From Vicia villosa (Eukaryota > Streptophyta > Magnoliopsida > Fabales > Fabaceae), in the NCBI RefSeq assembly GCF_029867415.1, contig NC_081185.1, forward strand, positions 123,260,920 to 123,324,919: a DNA stretch of 64,000 nt, written 5' to 3'. Each line of letters starts with the position of its first letter. The stretch's first letter is position 1. A program made the position numbers and the translations under genes. This document shows, piece after piece, positions 47,490 through 56,708 of this stretch. Below the pieces are notes generated by a model. The model was not told where the DNA came from and did no database searches. It saw only the letters and a list, made by a program, of their open reading frames with translations.

Positions 47490-48698
47490 TGTTAGAACAA
47501 GATTTGTTCTGATCAATTATCTTAGTTTTGATGATAACAATAATATGAATTTTGCTTAAGATTATATGGTACTCTAATCCAATGCAATTTCCCTTTCAGG
47601 AAATATATAAAGAGTACGCATAATTCAGCGCTCAGAAGCTTTGTCTCAAATGGTTCAGCATGCAACATCAGAACATGGTCTGGCAAGACATCAGAAGATG
47701 GTCGAAGCAGAATCAGAACATGGGTCTATGGAAGCATCAGAAGAACAAGAGAACAGAAGCACTGAAGTTCTGATGGTATCACGCTCAGAAGCACTTCAAG
47801 GTCAGAAGATCAGAAGATGCTATGCACCAAGCTGTTTGACTCTGATGATATTCAAACGTTATATTCACAAACATCAGATCAGAAGAAAGTACAAGTGGCA
47901 AGCTACGCTGACTGACAAAAGGAACGTTAAAAGCTATTAAAGGCTACGTCAGTAGACACAGCGTGAACAAGGCTCGAGGTAGTTGACAAAAGCGTATAAC
48001 ATTAAATGCGATGCTGTACGGAACACGCAAAGCATTAAATGCACTCAACGGTCATCTTCTCCAACGCCTATAAATATGAAGTTCTGATGAGAAGCAACGT
48101 TAACGATCCTGAACAAAACAACGCCTATTAACTTGCTGAAACTCTGTTCAAACTCAAAGCTCAGAATCTTCATCTTCATCAAAGCTCACTACATTGCTGT
48201 TGTAATATATTAGTGAGATTAAGCTTAAACGATTAAGAGAAATATCACAGTTTGTGATTATAGCTTTCAAGAAGCATTTGTAATACTCTTAGAATTGATT
48301 ACATTAAGTTGTAAGGAACTAGAGTGATCGTGTGGATCAGAATACTCTAGGAAGTCTTAGAAGTGATCTAAGCAGGTTGTAACTAGAGTGATCGTGTGGA
48401 TCAGTATACTCTAGAAAAGTCTTAGAGGGTATCTAAGCAGTTGTTCCTGGAGTGATCAGTGTGTGATCAGAAGACTCTGGAAGACTTAGTTGCTGACTAA
48501 GTGGAAAACCATTGTAATCCGTGCGATTAGTGGATTAAATCCTTAGTTGAGGTAAATCATCTCTGCGGGGGTGGACTGGAGTAGTTTAGTTAACAACGAA
48601 CCAGGATAAAAATAACTGTGCAATTTATTTTTATCTGTCAAGTTTTTAAAGCTACACTTATTCAAACCCCCCCTTTCTAAGTGTTTTTCTATCCTTCA
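47490..48698 (+). mobile_element. 5' LTR of the Sirevirus-like element
   Basis: A TATA box CTATAAATA lies at 48068-48076. At 48311-48530 there are three ~60 bp modules, each with two hairpins: CTAGAGT/ACTCTAG (third copy CTGGAGT/ACTCTGG, paired with wobbles) and CTTAG/CTAAG. A short frame at 47641-47940 occurs in both LTRs but has no recognisable feature. Confidence 0.93.
48068..48076 (+). promoter_or_regulatory. TATA box of Sirevirus-like 5' LTR
   Basis: CTATAAATA, about 580 bp into the LTR; copy in the 3' LTR at 56078-56086. It should drive the genomic RNA that covers gag. Confidence 0.65.
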
Positions 48699-48700
48699 AT

Positions 48701-48718
48701 TGGCATCAGAGCGCCGGT
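48701..48718 (+). other. Primer-binding site of the Sirevirus-like element
   Basis: TGGCATCAGAGCGCCGGT, two bases after the LTR end; a variant of the initiator-tRNA-Met complement TGGTATCAGAGC. Confidence 0.85.
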
Positions 48719-48784
48719 TCTAAGGTGCAAGCACTTAACCGTGTTTAGAAAAGATTCAGGAAGAGAAAAACGCTTCAGTAAAAG

Positions 48785-50704
48785 ATGGTTGATGAAAGTG
48801 AAAAGTCTACACCTGCATCTACATCTGGCTCTGCTGAGCAATACAACGGTAACAATGGTTATACTAGACCGCCGGTATTTGATGGTGAAAACTTTGAATA
48901 CTGGAAAGATAAACTGGAAAGTTACTTTCTTGGTCTAGATGGTGATCTATGGGATCTTCTGATGGATGGTTACAAACATCCAGTAAATGCCAGAGGCGTA
49001 AAGCTGACAAGGCAAGAAATGAATGATGATCAGAAAAAGCTTTTCAGGAATCATCATAAATGCAGAACTGTTTTGCTGAATGCTATCTCTCATGCTGAGT
49101 ATGAGAAGATATCTAACAGGGAAACGGCCTATGACATATATGAGTCCTTGAAAATGACTCATGAAGGAAATGCTCAAGTCAAGGAGACTAAAGCTCTAGC
49201 GTTAATCCAGAAGTATGAAGCCTTCAAGATGGAGGATGATGAAGACATTGAAAAGATGTTTTCAAGATTTCAAACTCTTACTGCTGGATTGAGAGTTCTT
49301 GACAAGGGATACACCAAGGCTGATCACGTAAAAAAGATCATCAGAAGCTTACCCAGAAGATGGGGTCCTATGGTGACTGCATTCAAGATTGCAAAGAATC
49401 TGAATGAAGTTTCTCTGGAAGAGCTCATCAGTGCCTTGAGAATTCATGAAATAGAGCTGGACGCAAATGAGCCTCAAAAGAAAGGTAAGTCTATTGCATT
49501 AAAATCCAATATCAAGAAATGCACTAACGCTTTTCAGGCTAGAGAAGAAGATCCTGAAGAATCAGAATCTGAAGAAGAAGATGAACTGTCCTTAATCTCC
49601 AGAAGGCTAAATCAACTCTGGAAGACCAAGCAAAGGAAGTTCAGAGGCTTCAGAAGTTCAAAGAAATTTGAACGTGGAGAATCTTCTGATGACAGAAGAT
49701 TTGACAAGAAGAAGGTCATGTGCTATGAATGCAATGAGCCTGGACACTTCAAGAATGAATGTCCAAATCTTCAGAAGGAAAATCCCAAGAAGAAGTTTCA
49801 TAAGAAGAAAGGTCTTATGGCAACCTGGGATGAGTCAGAAGATGATTCAGACTCTGAAGATGAGCAGGCTAACTGTGCGCTGATGGCGACAGAAGATGAC
49901 GGATCAGAATCTACATCAGAATCAGATTCTGAGGAGGTATTTTCTGAACTTACTAGAGATGAGTTAGTTTCCGGTCTAACTGAACTTCTAGAACTCAAGT
50001 CTCAGATTAGTCTCAAATACAAAAAGCTGAAAAAGCTATTTGAATTTGAAACAAAGAAGCTTGAGTTGGAGAATTCTGAATTAAAAGAAAAACTTTTAAA
50101 ATTATCCAATAATGTTGGATCTCCTTCTGATTCAGAAAAATCCACTCCTAGTCTAAACCATATTCTGAAAGAATATGATTTAAGTTTCAAGAAGTTCTTA
50201 TCTAGAAGTATTGGCAGAAGTCAGCTAGCTTCTATGATATATGCTGTGTCTGGAAACAAAAGAGTCGGCATTGGTTTTGAGGGTGAAACCCCATACAAAC
50301 TTGAACCTGTTGATGAAATGAAATTCACATACAAGCCATTGTATGATCAGTTCAAGTATGGCCACTCCCATGATATTAGGCACACTTCACATGCTCAAAG
50401 TTTTCACATAACACACACCAAAAAGCATGTGACACAACCTAGGAAATATCATGAAACTCACACTAAAAATTATCATGGTGTTCCTCCTATTGCTTACAAT
50501 GTTAAACCCAAGTTCAATCAGAACTTGAGAAAATCTAACAAGAAAGGACCCAAGAAAATGTGGGTACCAAAGAAAAAGACTATTTCTTTTGCAGATTCTC
50601 TTGGCGACAAAGAAGATAAAAATCAACATGTCATGTCACCTGGACTCAAGTTGGTCTCAACACTTGAAGGGAAGAAGGACTGTCTTCCAAGTTCTGGTTC
50701 TTAA
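48785..50704 (+). CDS. Sirevirus-type gag protein
   Basis: 639 codons, intact, start in the context AAGATGG shortly after the primer site. The N-terminal half is a copia gag domain (PPVFDGENFEYWKDKLESYF, ALALIQKYEAFKM, FSRFQTLTAGLRVL, RSLPRRW). An acidic stretch lies near residues 255-270 and a zinc knuckle CYECNEPGHFKNEC at 313-326, then a further acidic region (DESEDDSDSEDE), a Lys/Glu-rich likely coiled coil, and a basic tail with KKMWVPKKK. In complete Sireviruses that tail is followed by protease; here the frame stops. Gag would form the particle and bind the RNA. Confidence 0.92.
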   Translation: MVDESEKSTPASTSGSAEQYNGNNGYTRPPVFDGENFEYWKDKLESYFLGLDGDLWDLLMDGYKHPVNARGVKLTRQEMNDDQKKLFRNHHKCRTVLLNAISHAEYEKISNRETAYDIYESLKMTHEGNAQVKETKALALIQKYEAFKMEDDEDIEKMFSRFQTLTAGLRVLDKGYTKADHVKKIIRSLPRRWGPMVTAFKIAKNLNEVSLEELISALRIHEIELDANEPQKKGKSIALKSNIKKCTNAFQAREEDPEESESEEEDELSLISRRLNQLWKTKQRKFRGFRSSKKFERGESSDDRRFDKKKVMCYECNEPGHFKNECPNLQKENPKKKFHKKKGLMATWDESEDDSDSEDEQANCALMATEDDGSESTSESDSEEVFSELTRDELVSGLTELLELKSQISLKYKKLKKLFEFETKKLELENSELKEKLLKLSNNVGSPSDSEKSTPSLNHILKEYDLSFKKFLSRSIGRSQLASMIYAVSGNKRVGIGFEGETPYKLEPVDEMKFTYKPLYDQFKYGHSHDIRHTSHAQSFHITHTKKHVTQPRKYHETHTKNYHGVPPIAYNVKPKFNQNLRKSNKKGPKKMWVPKKKTISFADSLGDKEDKNQHVMSPGLKLVSTLEGKKDCLPSSGS

Positions 50705-51508
50705 ATCTGTTGAAGAAACTATGTTTGTAGGAATTCAGAAAAGAAAGTTTATTAGTCTTGGAACCATCTGTTTTGTTTGTCTCTAAAGCATTGATGTTTC
50801 ATTCTTGATTATTCTGAATGCTCTAAATGCTACAGAATATACAACATTGAAACATTGATTGTGGACGAATCAATAAATATCTGGTTTTGATGATAAACTT
50901 GTTTCTGATGAAACAAAGCAGCTTAAGAATTTCTGCAGATACAATTTCGTCGTATCAGAAGCTGCAGAACAAAGAAGTGAATCTCCAGAAGCTGGGTATA
51001 TCAGAAGTAATGGATCAGAAGATCATTCAGATTTATATCAGCACACTTCAGAAGAAGTGTTTCCAGAAGAGAAACTTGATCAGATCAGAAGCAGTGATCT
51101 AAATCTGAAGGCGTAGAGTCTATTCTGAAATTTACAGCTGTCATCTATTATCTGATGGTGAACACGTGTCTGTACGGTTAGTACAAAGCGTGCAGTTGAA
51201 AAGACGCCGACCTAGGTAACTGTTATAAATCATTTCATTTACCACGTTCTCTCTCCTTACGTCACTCATCATTTAATAAAATTGATTTCTTTTGATTCTG
51301 GAACTGTTCAGTCTATATTTCTTATTATTTTCTTTTTCAAATCCGTCTCTATATATTCTTTTCAAATCATATCTTACATCTTTTTCGCTCCCTTGTCTCT
51401 CTCTCTCTTCTTGCATTCTCTCGCTTGAAAAGTTCTTAGCCGTTTTCTAAAAACCCTAATCGAAAACCCAGTTCGCTTTTCTTGTTCGTTTTTGTTCAAT
51501 CTGCATCC
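50705..51508 (+). promoter_or_regulatory. Region between gag and env-like ORF, promoter-like at its end
   Basis: No pol remnant is visible. The last 300 bases look like a plant promoter and leader: TATATATTC near 51350, then a CT-rich stretch (CTCTCTCTCTCTTC, 51393-51420) and AAAACCCTAATC, a telo-box motif, just before the ATG at 51509. The env-like ORF may therefore have its own transcript. The first 400 bases contain many TCAGAAG motifs like those in the LTR and 3' UTR. Confidence 0.45.
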
Positions 51509-54250
51509 ATGGCTGCCTTCTCATCCCAAAATGCTGAGTCATCTGTTCCTCATCATCTCCAAGAAGAAACTTTGCAACTCACCCCTGTTGTTGCATGCTC
51601 CATTCCTAAAGATGAATTGGAAGTTCTGTGTGAACTCATGGTTGACTTTGACAACATTGAAGAAAACCAATTTCATCTTAAAGAAGACATCATCTTTCAA
51701 GGATGGACCTCGTTGTTTGCTGAGTTTGTTGGTCCAGTTTATCCGGATCTTGTCAAGGAGTTCTGGGCACATGCTGTGGTTGCTCCAAAATCTATACTTT
51801 CTTTCGTCCATGGAAAGTTTGTTGTTATTACTGAAAACATCCTAAGAATGATGTTTGATCTGAAAAACCCTGAAGGGGTTTATGAGTTTGATCAAAGGGC
51901 AGATATGGGAGATGTTCTATCCACTCTTTATCCAAATGTCAAGAAAACAAAACACGTCAAGAATTTGAGAGATGTCTACAGAATCTGGACAAAGATCCTT
52001 CTTGGGTGTTTCTACCATAGGAAATCAAAACATGCCTCGGATTTCATCAGTAATGATCAAAGGTATATTCTTTATTGCATTGCCACTCAGAAAAAGGTTG
52101 ATGCGATTTACATTATCTTCAACCATATGTGGAAAGCAGTAAAGGATTCCAGAAACGCTTTCAGAAAAGAAAATGGTGGAACAATCATTCCTTTTGGTAG
52201 AATTATTACAAACCTTCTGGTGCATTCCAAGATTGTTGAGAGTCTGGAGTCTGAAGGTATTATCAAAAACCTTGCTGTCACCTCTGGAGCCTGTCTGAAT
52301 GCTTTTTCTTTGAAGAAGATGAAAATTATTGACACTATCCTCAAAGTTCCTCAACCTCTAGCTGGAACAAGAATCAGAAGAAAACCAGTACTAGCTGACT
52401 TTGAAACCTTCTTCAATAGTGAGGTACCTGAAGTCAGAAATAAGTATCTGAAGTCACAAAAAGAGGATAAGAGTTTTAAAGATCAAGACAAAGGTGCTCC
52501 TATTAAAGTGAATCGTAAGAAGGAAGAAAGGACCAAAAGAAAGTTTGATCATCCTGCTGCTACCACCAATAAAGAAGTGGTCCCAGAAGAAGTCATTGCA
52601 AAGGTTGCTAAGGCTGTCTCTGCTGATTTTGAGAAGAAAAAGAAGGAAGTTGAGAAAAAGAAGAAGAAGTCTAATAACAATGCTGAGATTGTTGAAGTTG
52701 TTGAGAAGAAGAAAATCGGAAAAAGAAAGATGATTCTTCAAGAATCTGATGAAGAAAATATCTCTCAAGAGGCTGAGAATCAACCAGAAGTTCTGCCATA
52801 TGTCAGAAGGAAAGAAATCGCTAGCGGCAAAACAAAGATTTTTGAAGAGCCGAAGAGTAAGAAGCAGAAGAAGACTGAGGATGTGGCCAAAGCTTTTCTG
52901 AGAGGTTCCAAAGGTATATGCATTTCTGAACCTAATTCTGTTCCTGCTGTTTGTTCAGAAGCTGCACCAATAGAGGTTGTCCCTACACCTGAACCAGAAA
53001 AAGCCACATCAGAATCACCTGTCTTTGTCCATGTTCTTACACCTCCATCTTCTCCTTTAACCATTCCTTCCTCTCCACCTACCATAAATCCTGTTCTGGA
53101 TATACCACCCCTTCAAACTCTCTTTCCATCTCAACCTTCTCTCAATGCCACTCTTGAACATACTCCCTCCACCTCTCAAAACAATCTTTGTGATTCTCCT
53201 CTTCCAACCTCTGCATCACATGAGCAGCTGCTCCGTGATTGCAACTACACTCCCAAGCCTCGTCCTGAAGCTGAAGTGGTAGTGTTAGATTCTGATACTG
53301 AAGCAGAATCTTCTTATAGGTTGGATAGAGAACCTCATCCGTACTTCACTTCCAACCCTGCCTTTTCAAAAACCCAAATAAAATTCCGCCCTGTATATCC
53401 TATTGGTGTAGTTTTTGAAAACATAAAGAGGAATCTCAGAAGTACCTTTGATACTCTCAGAATTGCTGAAAGTTCTGGATTGAATGATGTTGCTATGCGG
53501 AACTTCTGGAGGATCTTTCGCAGAGAATCAGATGCTCTGTTTTTAGAACTTCAGGAAACCTGTGTAGCTGCTGCCCCACGGCCTCGTGGAATTCTGAGGA
53601 ATTATGAAGACTTCTGGTTTGCTAGTCTCAAAGGAAGACATCTGTTGGAAGAGAAGCCCTTCTTGGATGAGATGGAACAATTAAGATTGGCTGCTGAAAT
53701 GGAAGCAAATCCTTGCAGGGAGATTGTGGTCTGGATACCTCAATATCCTGTTCTGCTAGGAGACTTCAAGACTCTCTTTGACTATCTGAGGGAAAACCCG
53801 TCTAAGGAAGACCCAAGCTTGGTCATTCCAGAAGTTGTTGACCCACCAGTAGTTGAAGGTCCTTCTGCTCCCAGGAATCTAGCTGCCATTCTTCAGGCAC
53901 TTGAGAATGGAGTCTCGGAAATTCCTGCTGCAGAATATGGAGATGCTTCTATGCAAGAAGCAGATGCTAAAGATCATGTTGCTGAATCAGATCCTGTTGA
54001 GGAAATCCCTGCAAATGATCTATCTATGGAAGCTGCAGATCAACATGTCATTCCTGTGGTTGAAAGCGGTGAAGCTTCTTCTGATGAATCTTCTCGTCTT
54101 GCAAGGACTCTTGAAGAAATTCAGAGGAGACAGGATGAGCAAAGCTCACTCAATGCTGAGTATAGCGCTTTCATGGTGAGGCAAGAAGGACACAACAATA
54201 AGGTTCAAGAGATGCTGACCAAGATCTTGTCAAGACTAGGGCCATCTTAG
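51509..54250 (+). CDS. Env-like ORF of Sirevirus type, function unknown
   Basis: 913 residues, intact; the ATG at 51509 lies in CCATGGC, a better start than the upstream frame opening. Residues 1-330 form a folded-looking domain (FQGWTSLFAEFVGPVYPDLVKEFWAH, RYILYCIATQKKVDAIYIIFNHMW split here by other residues) similar to the putative plant transposon protein domain of Athila and SIRE env-like ORFs. Then come Lys-rich stretches (EKKKKEVEKKKKKSNNN), a Pro/Ser-rich part, and a C-terminal likely coiled coil. No signal peptide or convincing membrane segment is seen, so a true envelope role is doubtful. Confidence 0.8.
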   Translation: MAAFSSQNAESSVPHHLQEETLQLTPVVACSIPKDELEVLCELMVDFDNIEENQFHLKEDIIFQGWTSLFAEFVGPVYPDLVKEFWAHAVVAPKSILSFVHGKFVVITENILRMMFDLKNPEGVYEFDQRADMGDVLSTLYPNVKKTKHVKNLRDVYRIWTKILLGCFYHRKSKHASDFISNDQRYILYCIATQKKVDAIYIIFNHMWKAVKDSRNAFRKENGGTIIPFGRIITNLLVHSKIVESLESEGIIKNLAVTSGACLNAFSLKKMKIIDTILKVPQPLAGTRIRRKPVLADFETFFNSEVPEVRNKYLKSQKEDKSFKDQDKGAPIKVNRKKEERTKRKFDHPAATTNKEVVPEEVIAKVAKAVSADFEKKKKEVEKKKKKSNNNAEIVEVVEKKKIGKRKMILQESDEENISQEAENQPEVLPYVRRKEIASGKTKIFEEPKSKKQKKTEDVAKAFLRGSKGICISEPNSVPAVCSEAAPIEVVPTPEPEKATSESPVFVHVLTPPSSPLTIPSSPPTINPVLDIPPLQTLFPSQPSLNATLEHTPSTSQNNLCDSPLPTSASHEQLLRDCNYTPKPRPEAEVVVLDSDTEAESSYRLDREPHPYFTSNPAFSKTQIKFRPVYPIGVVFENIKRNLRSTFDTLRIAESSGLNDVAMRNFWRIFRRESDALFLELQETCVAAAPRPRGILRNYEDFWFASLKGRHLLEEKPFLDEMEQLRLAAEMEANPCREIVVWIPQYPVLLGDFKTLFDYLRENPSKEDPSLVIPEVVDPPVVEGPSAPRNLAAILQALENGVSEIPAAEYGDASMQEADAKDHVAESDPVEEIPANDLSMEAADQHVIPVVESGEASSDESSRLARTLEEIQRRQDEQSSLNAEYSAFMVRQEGHNNKVQEMLTKILSRLGPS

Positions 54251-55499
54251 ATTGAGTCTGTGTTGTTTCTTTCTTTTCGTTGCATCTGTCTTTGTGCATC
54301 TGATCTTTCTTATCTTCATGTACTTCTGTACCTGCTGTTTGAACTTCAATGAAATCATCTTCTTCCTCCGTGTGTTTCGTTTTGTTTGTCTCTGAATCTT
54401 TTTTGCTTTTTGATGATATGACAAAAAGGGGGAGAAAGATAAATGATAAATGATTTGATTAATCTATCAGTTGCTGGGTAAAGCTCCCACACATTTACTA
54501 ACAAGAACTGCAAGTTCTATATTGGTTTAAGTGTTTTGCAGGTATAAAGAAGTGAAGAGAATCTTCAAAGCAAACACAAGAAGCAAGACCATGGAAACTG
54601 AAGCAAGCTGAGTGCTGTCAAGCTTCAGAGATCAGAAGCAAGAAAGAAGAATGAATCAGAAGCACTGATAATAGAATTTGATCCATATTTGTCTATTTGT
54701 TCTGACAAAATTCTATTTGCTCTGATACATTATTTTAGCCTATATGGCTCTGATACATATAATGTGTTCGAATATACATTTTATGTTCTAACTCGTTCAT
54801 GCTGACTTTTGTCGTTTAGTTTTTGTTCTGTAACATTTCAGGATGTAGAGATGCTCTGATGATGCTCTGGTACATTCAACAATGTTCTGATACAAATCTA
54901 GCATGAAGTGATGTTGGTAGAAATTCAAAGCTCTGAAGCTATCCGAGGGAAGCAGAAATCAGAAGCTGCGAATGTTCTAAAGATCCAGAAAACTCAAGTT
55001 CTGAAGCTGTCCTAAATGGAAGCAGAAATCAGAAGCTGTGAATGTTCAGAAGATCAAAGAAATTCAAGTTCTGAAGCTGTCCTGAATGGAAGCAGAAATC
55101 AGAAGCTGTGAATGTTCAGAAGATCAAAGAAATTCAAGTTCTGAAGCTGTCCTAGATGGAAGCAGGAATCAGAAGCTGTGAGTGTTCTAGGGATCTAAGG
55201 AAATTCTAGTTCTGAAGCTGTCCTATGGAAGCAGAAGTTAGAAGCTATGAATTCTCTAAAGACAGAAGCTTATATGATCGTCTCTACCGAAATAATCAGG
55301 GAAGTCTTTTATTAAAGTTCTTCGAGTATTTATTTCAGGGGGAGATTATTTATCTCAGGGGGAGATTGTTAATCTCAGGGGGAGACATATTCATATGCTT
55401 ATGCTATAGCTGTGTAATTTGTCTTTTGCCGTCTGTTCTTTCTGATCGCAAATTCATATCATTTATATATGTTTTTGTCATCATCAAAAAGGGGGAGAT
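54251..55499 (+). other. 3' UTR of Sirevirus-like element: repeats and multiple polypurine tracts
   Basis: A first purine tract ACAAAAAGGGGGAGAAAG lies at about 54420-54437. From about 54925 to 55260 there are nearly five copies of a 70 bp repeat with AGCAGAAATCAGAAGCTGTG. At 55333-55385 three tracts of the form TCAGGGGGAGA follow, then the final AAAAAGGGGGAGATT before the LTR at 55500. Multiple polypurine tracts are a known feature of Sireviruses. Confidence 0.8.
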
Positions 55500-56708
55500 T
55501 GTTAGAACAAGATTTGTTCTGATCAATTATCTTAGTTTTGATGATAACAATAATATGAATTTTGCTTAAGATTATATGGTACTCTAATCCAATGCAATTT
55601 CCCTTTCAAGAAATATATAAAGAGTACGCATAATTCAGCGCTCAGAAGCTTTGTCTCAAATGGTTCAGCATGCAACATCAGAACATGGTCTGGCAAGACA
55701 TCAGAAGATGGTCGAAGCAGAATCAGAACATGGGTCTATGGAAGCATCAGAAGAACAAGAGAACAGAAGCACTGAAGTTCTGATGGTATCACGCTCAGAA
55801 GCACTTCAAGGTCAGAAGATCAGAAGATGCTATGCACCAAGCTGTTTGACTCTGATGATATTCAAACGTTATATTCACAAACATCAGATCAGAAGAAAGT
55901 ACAAGTGGCAAGCCACGCTGACTGACAAAAGGAACGTTAAAAGCTATTAAAGGCTACGTCAGTAGACACAGCGTGAACAAGGCTCGAGGTAGTTGACAAA
56001 AGCGTATAACATTAAATGCGATGCTGTACGGAACACGCAAAGCATTAAATGCACTCAACGGTCATCTTCTCCAACGCCTATAAATATGAAGTTCTGATGA
56101 GAAGCAACGTTAACGATCCTGAACAAAACAACGCCTATTAACTTGCTGAAACTCTGTTCAAACTCAAAGCTCAGAATCTTCATCTTCATCAAAGCTCACT
56201 ACATTGCTGTTGTAATATATTAGTGAGATTAAGCTTAAACGATTAAGAGAAATATCACAGTTTGTGATTATAGCTTTCAAGAAGCATTTGTAATACTCTT
56301 AGAATTGATTACATTAAGTTGTAAGGAACTAGAGTGATCGTGTGGATCAGAATACTCTAGGAAGTCTTAGAAGTGATCTAAGCAGGTTGTAACTAGAGTG
56401 ATCGTGTGGATCAGTATACTCTAGAAAAGTCTTAGAGGGTATCTAAGTAGTTGTTCCTGGAGTGATCAGTGTGTGATCAGAAGACTCTGGAAGACTTAGT
56501 TGCTGACTAAGTGGAAAACCATTGTAATCCGTGCGATTAGTGGATTAAATCCTCAGTTGAGGTAAATCATCTCTGCGGGGGTGGACTGGAGTAGTTTAGT
56601 TAACAACGAACCAGGATAAAAATAACTGTGCAATTTATTTTTATCTGTCAAGTTTTTAAAGCTACACTTATTCAAACCCCCCCTTTCTAAGTGTTTTTCT
56701 ATCCTTCA
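55500..56708 (+). mobile_element. 3' LTR of the Sirevirus-like element
   Basis: 1209 bp, same length as the 5' LTR. Differences noticed: CAGG/CAAG near 55609, GCTAC/GCCAC near 55914, GCAG/GTAG near 56448 and CTTAG/CTCAG near 56553. Confidence 0.93.

Larger units (their letters stand above)
47490..56708 (+). mobile_element. Sirevirus-like copia element with gag and env-like ORF, no pol
   Basis: Two 1209 bp LTRs (TGTTAGAAC...TATCCTTCA) with perfect duplications ctctt at 47485-47489 and 56709-56713. Four base differences were noticed between the LTRs. Primer site TGGCATCAGAGCGCC, Sirevirus-type gag, env-like ORF and repeated polypurine tracts before the 3' LTR fit the SIRE/Maximus lineage. Protease, integrase, reverse transcriptase and RNase H are all absent between 50705 and 51508, so movement must have used enzymes of another element. 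Both remaining ORFs are intact. Confidence 0.92.

Noticed and set aside
47641..47940. 99-codon frame present in both Sirevirus-like LTRs
   Set aside because: Being in both LTRs is expected for LTR sequence; upstream of the TATA box and without recognisable features.
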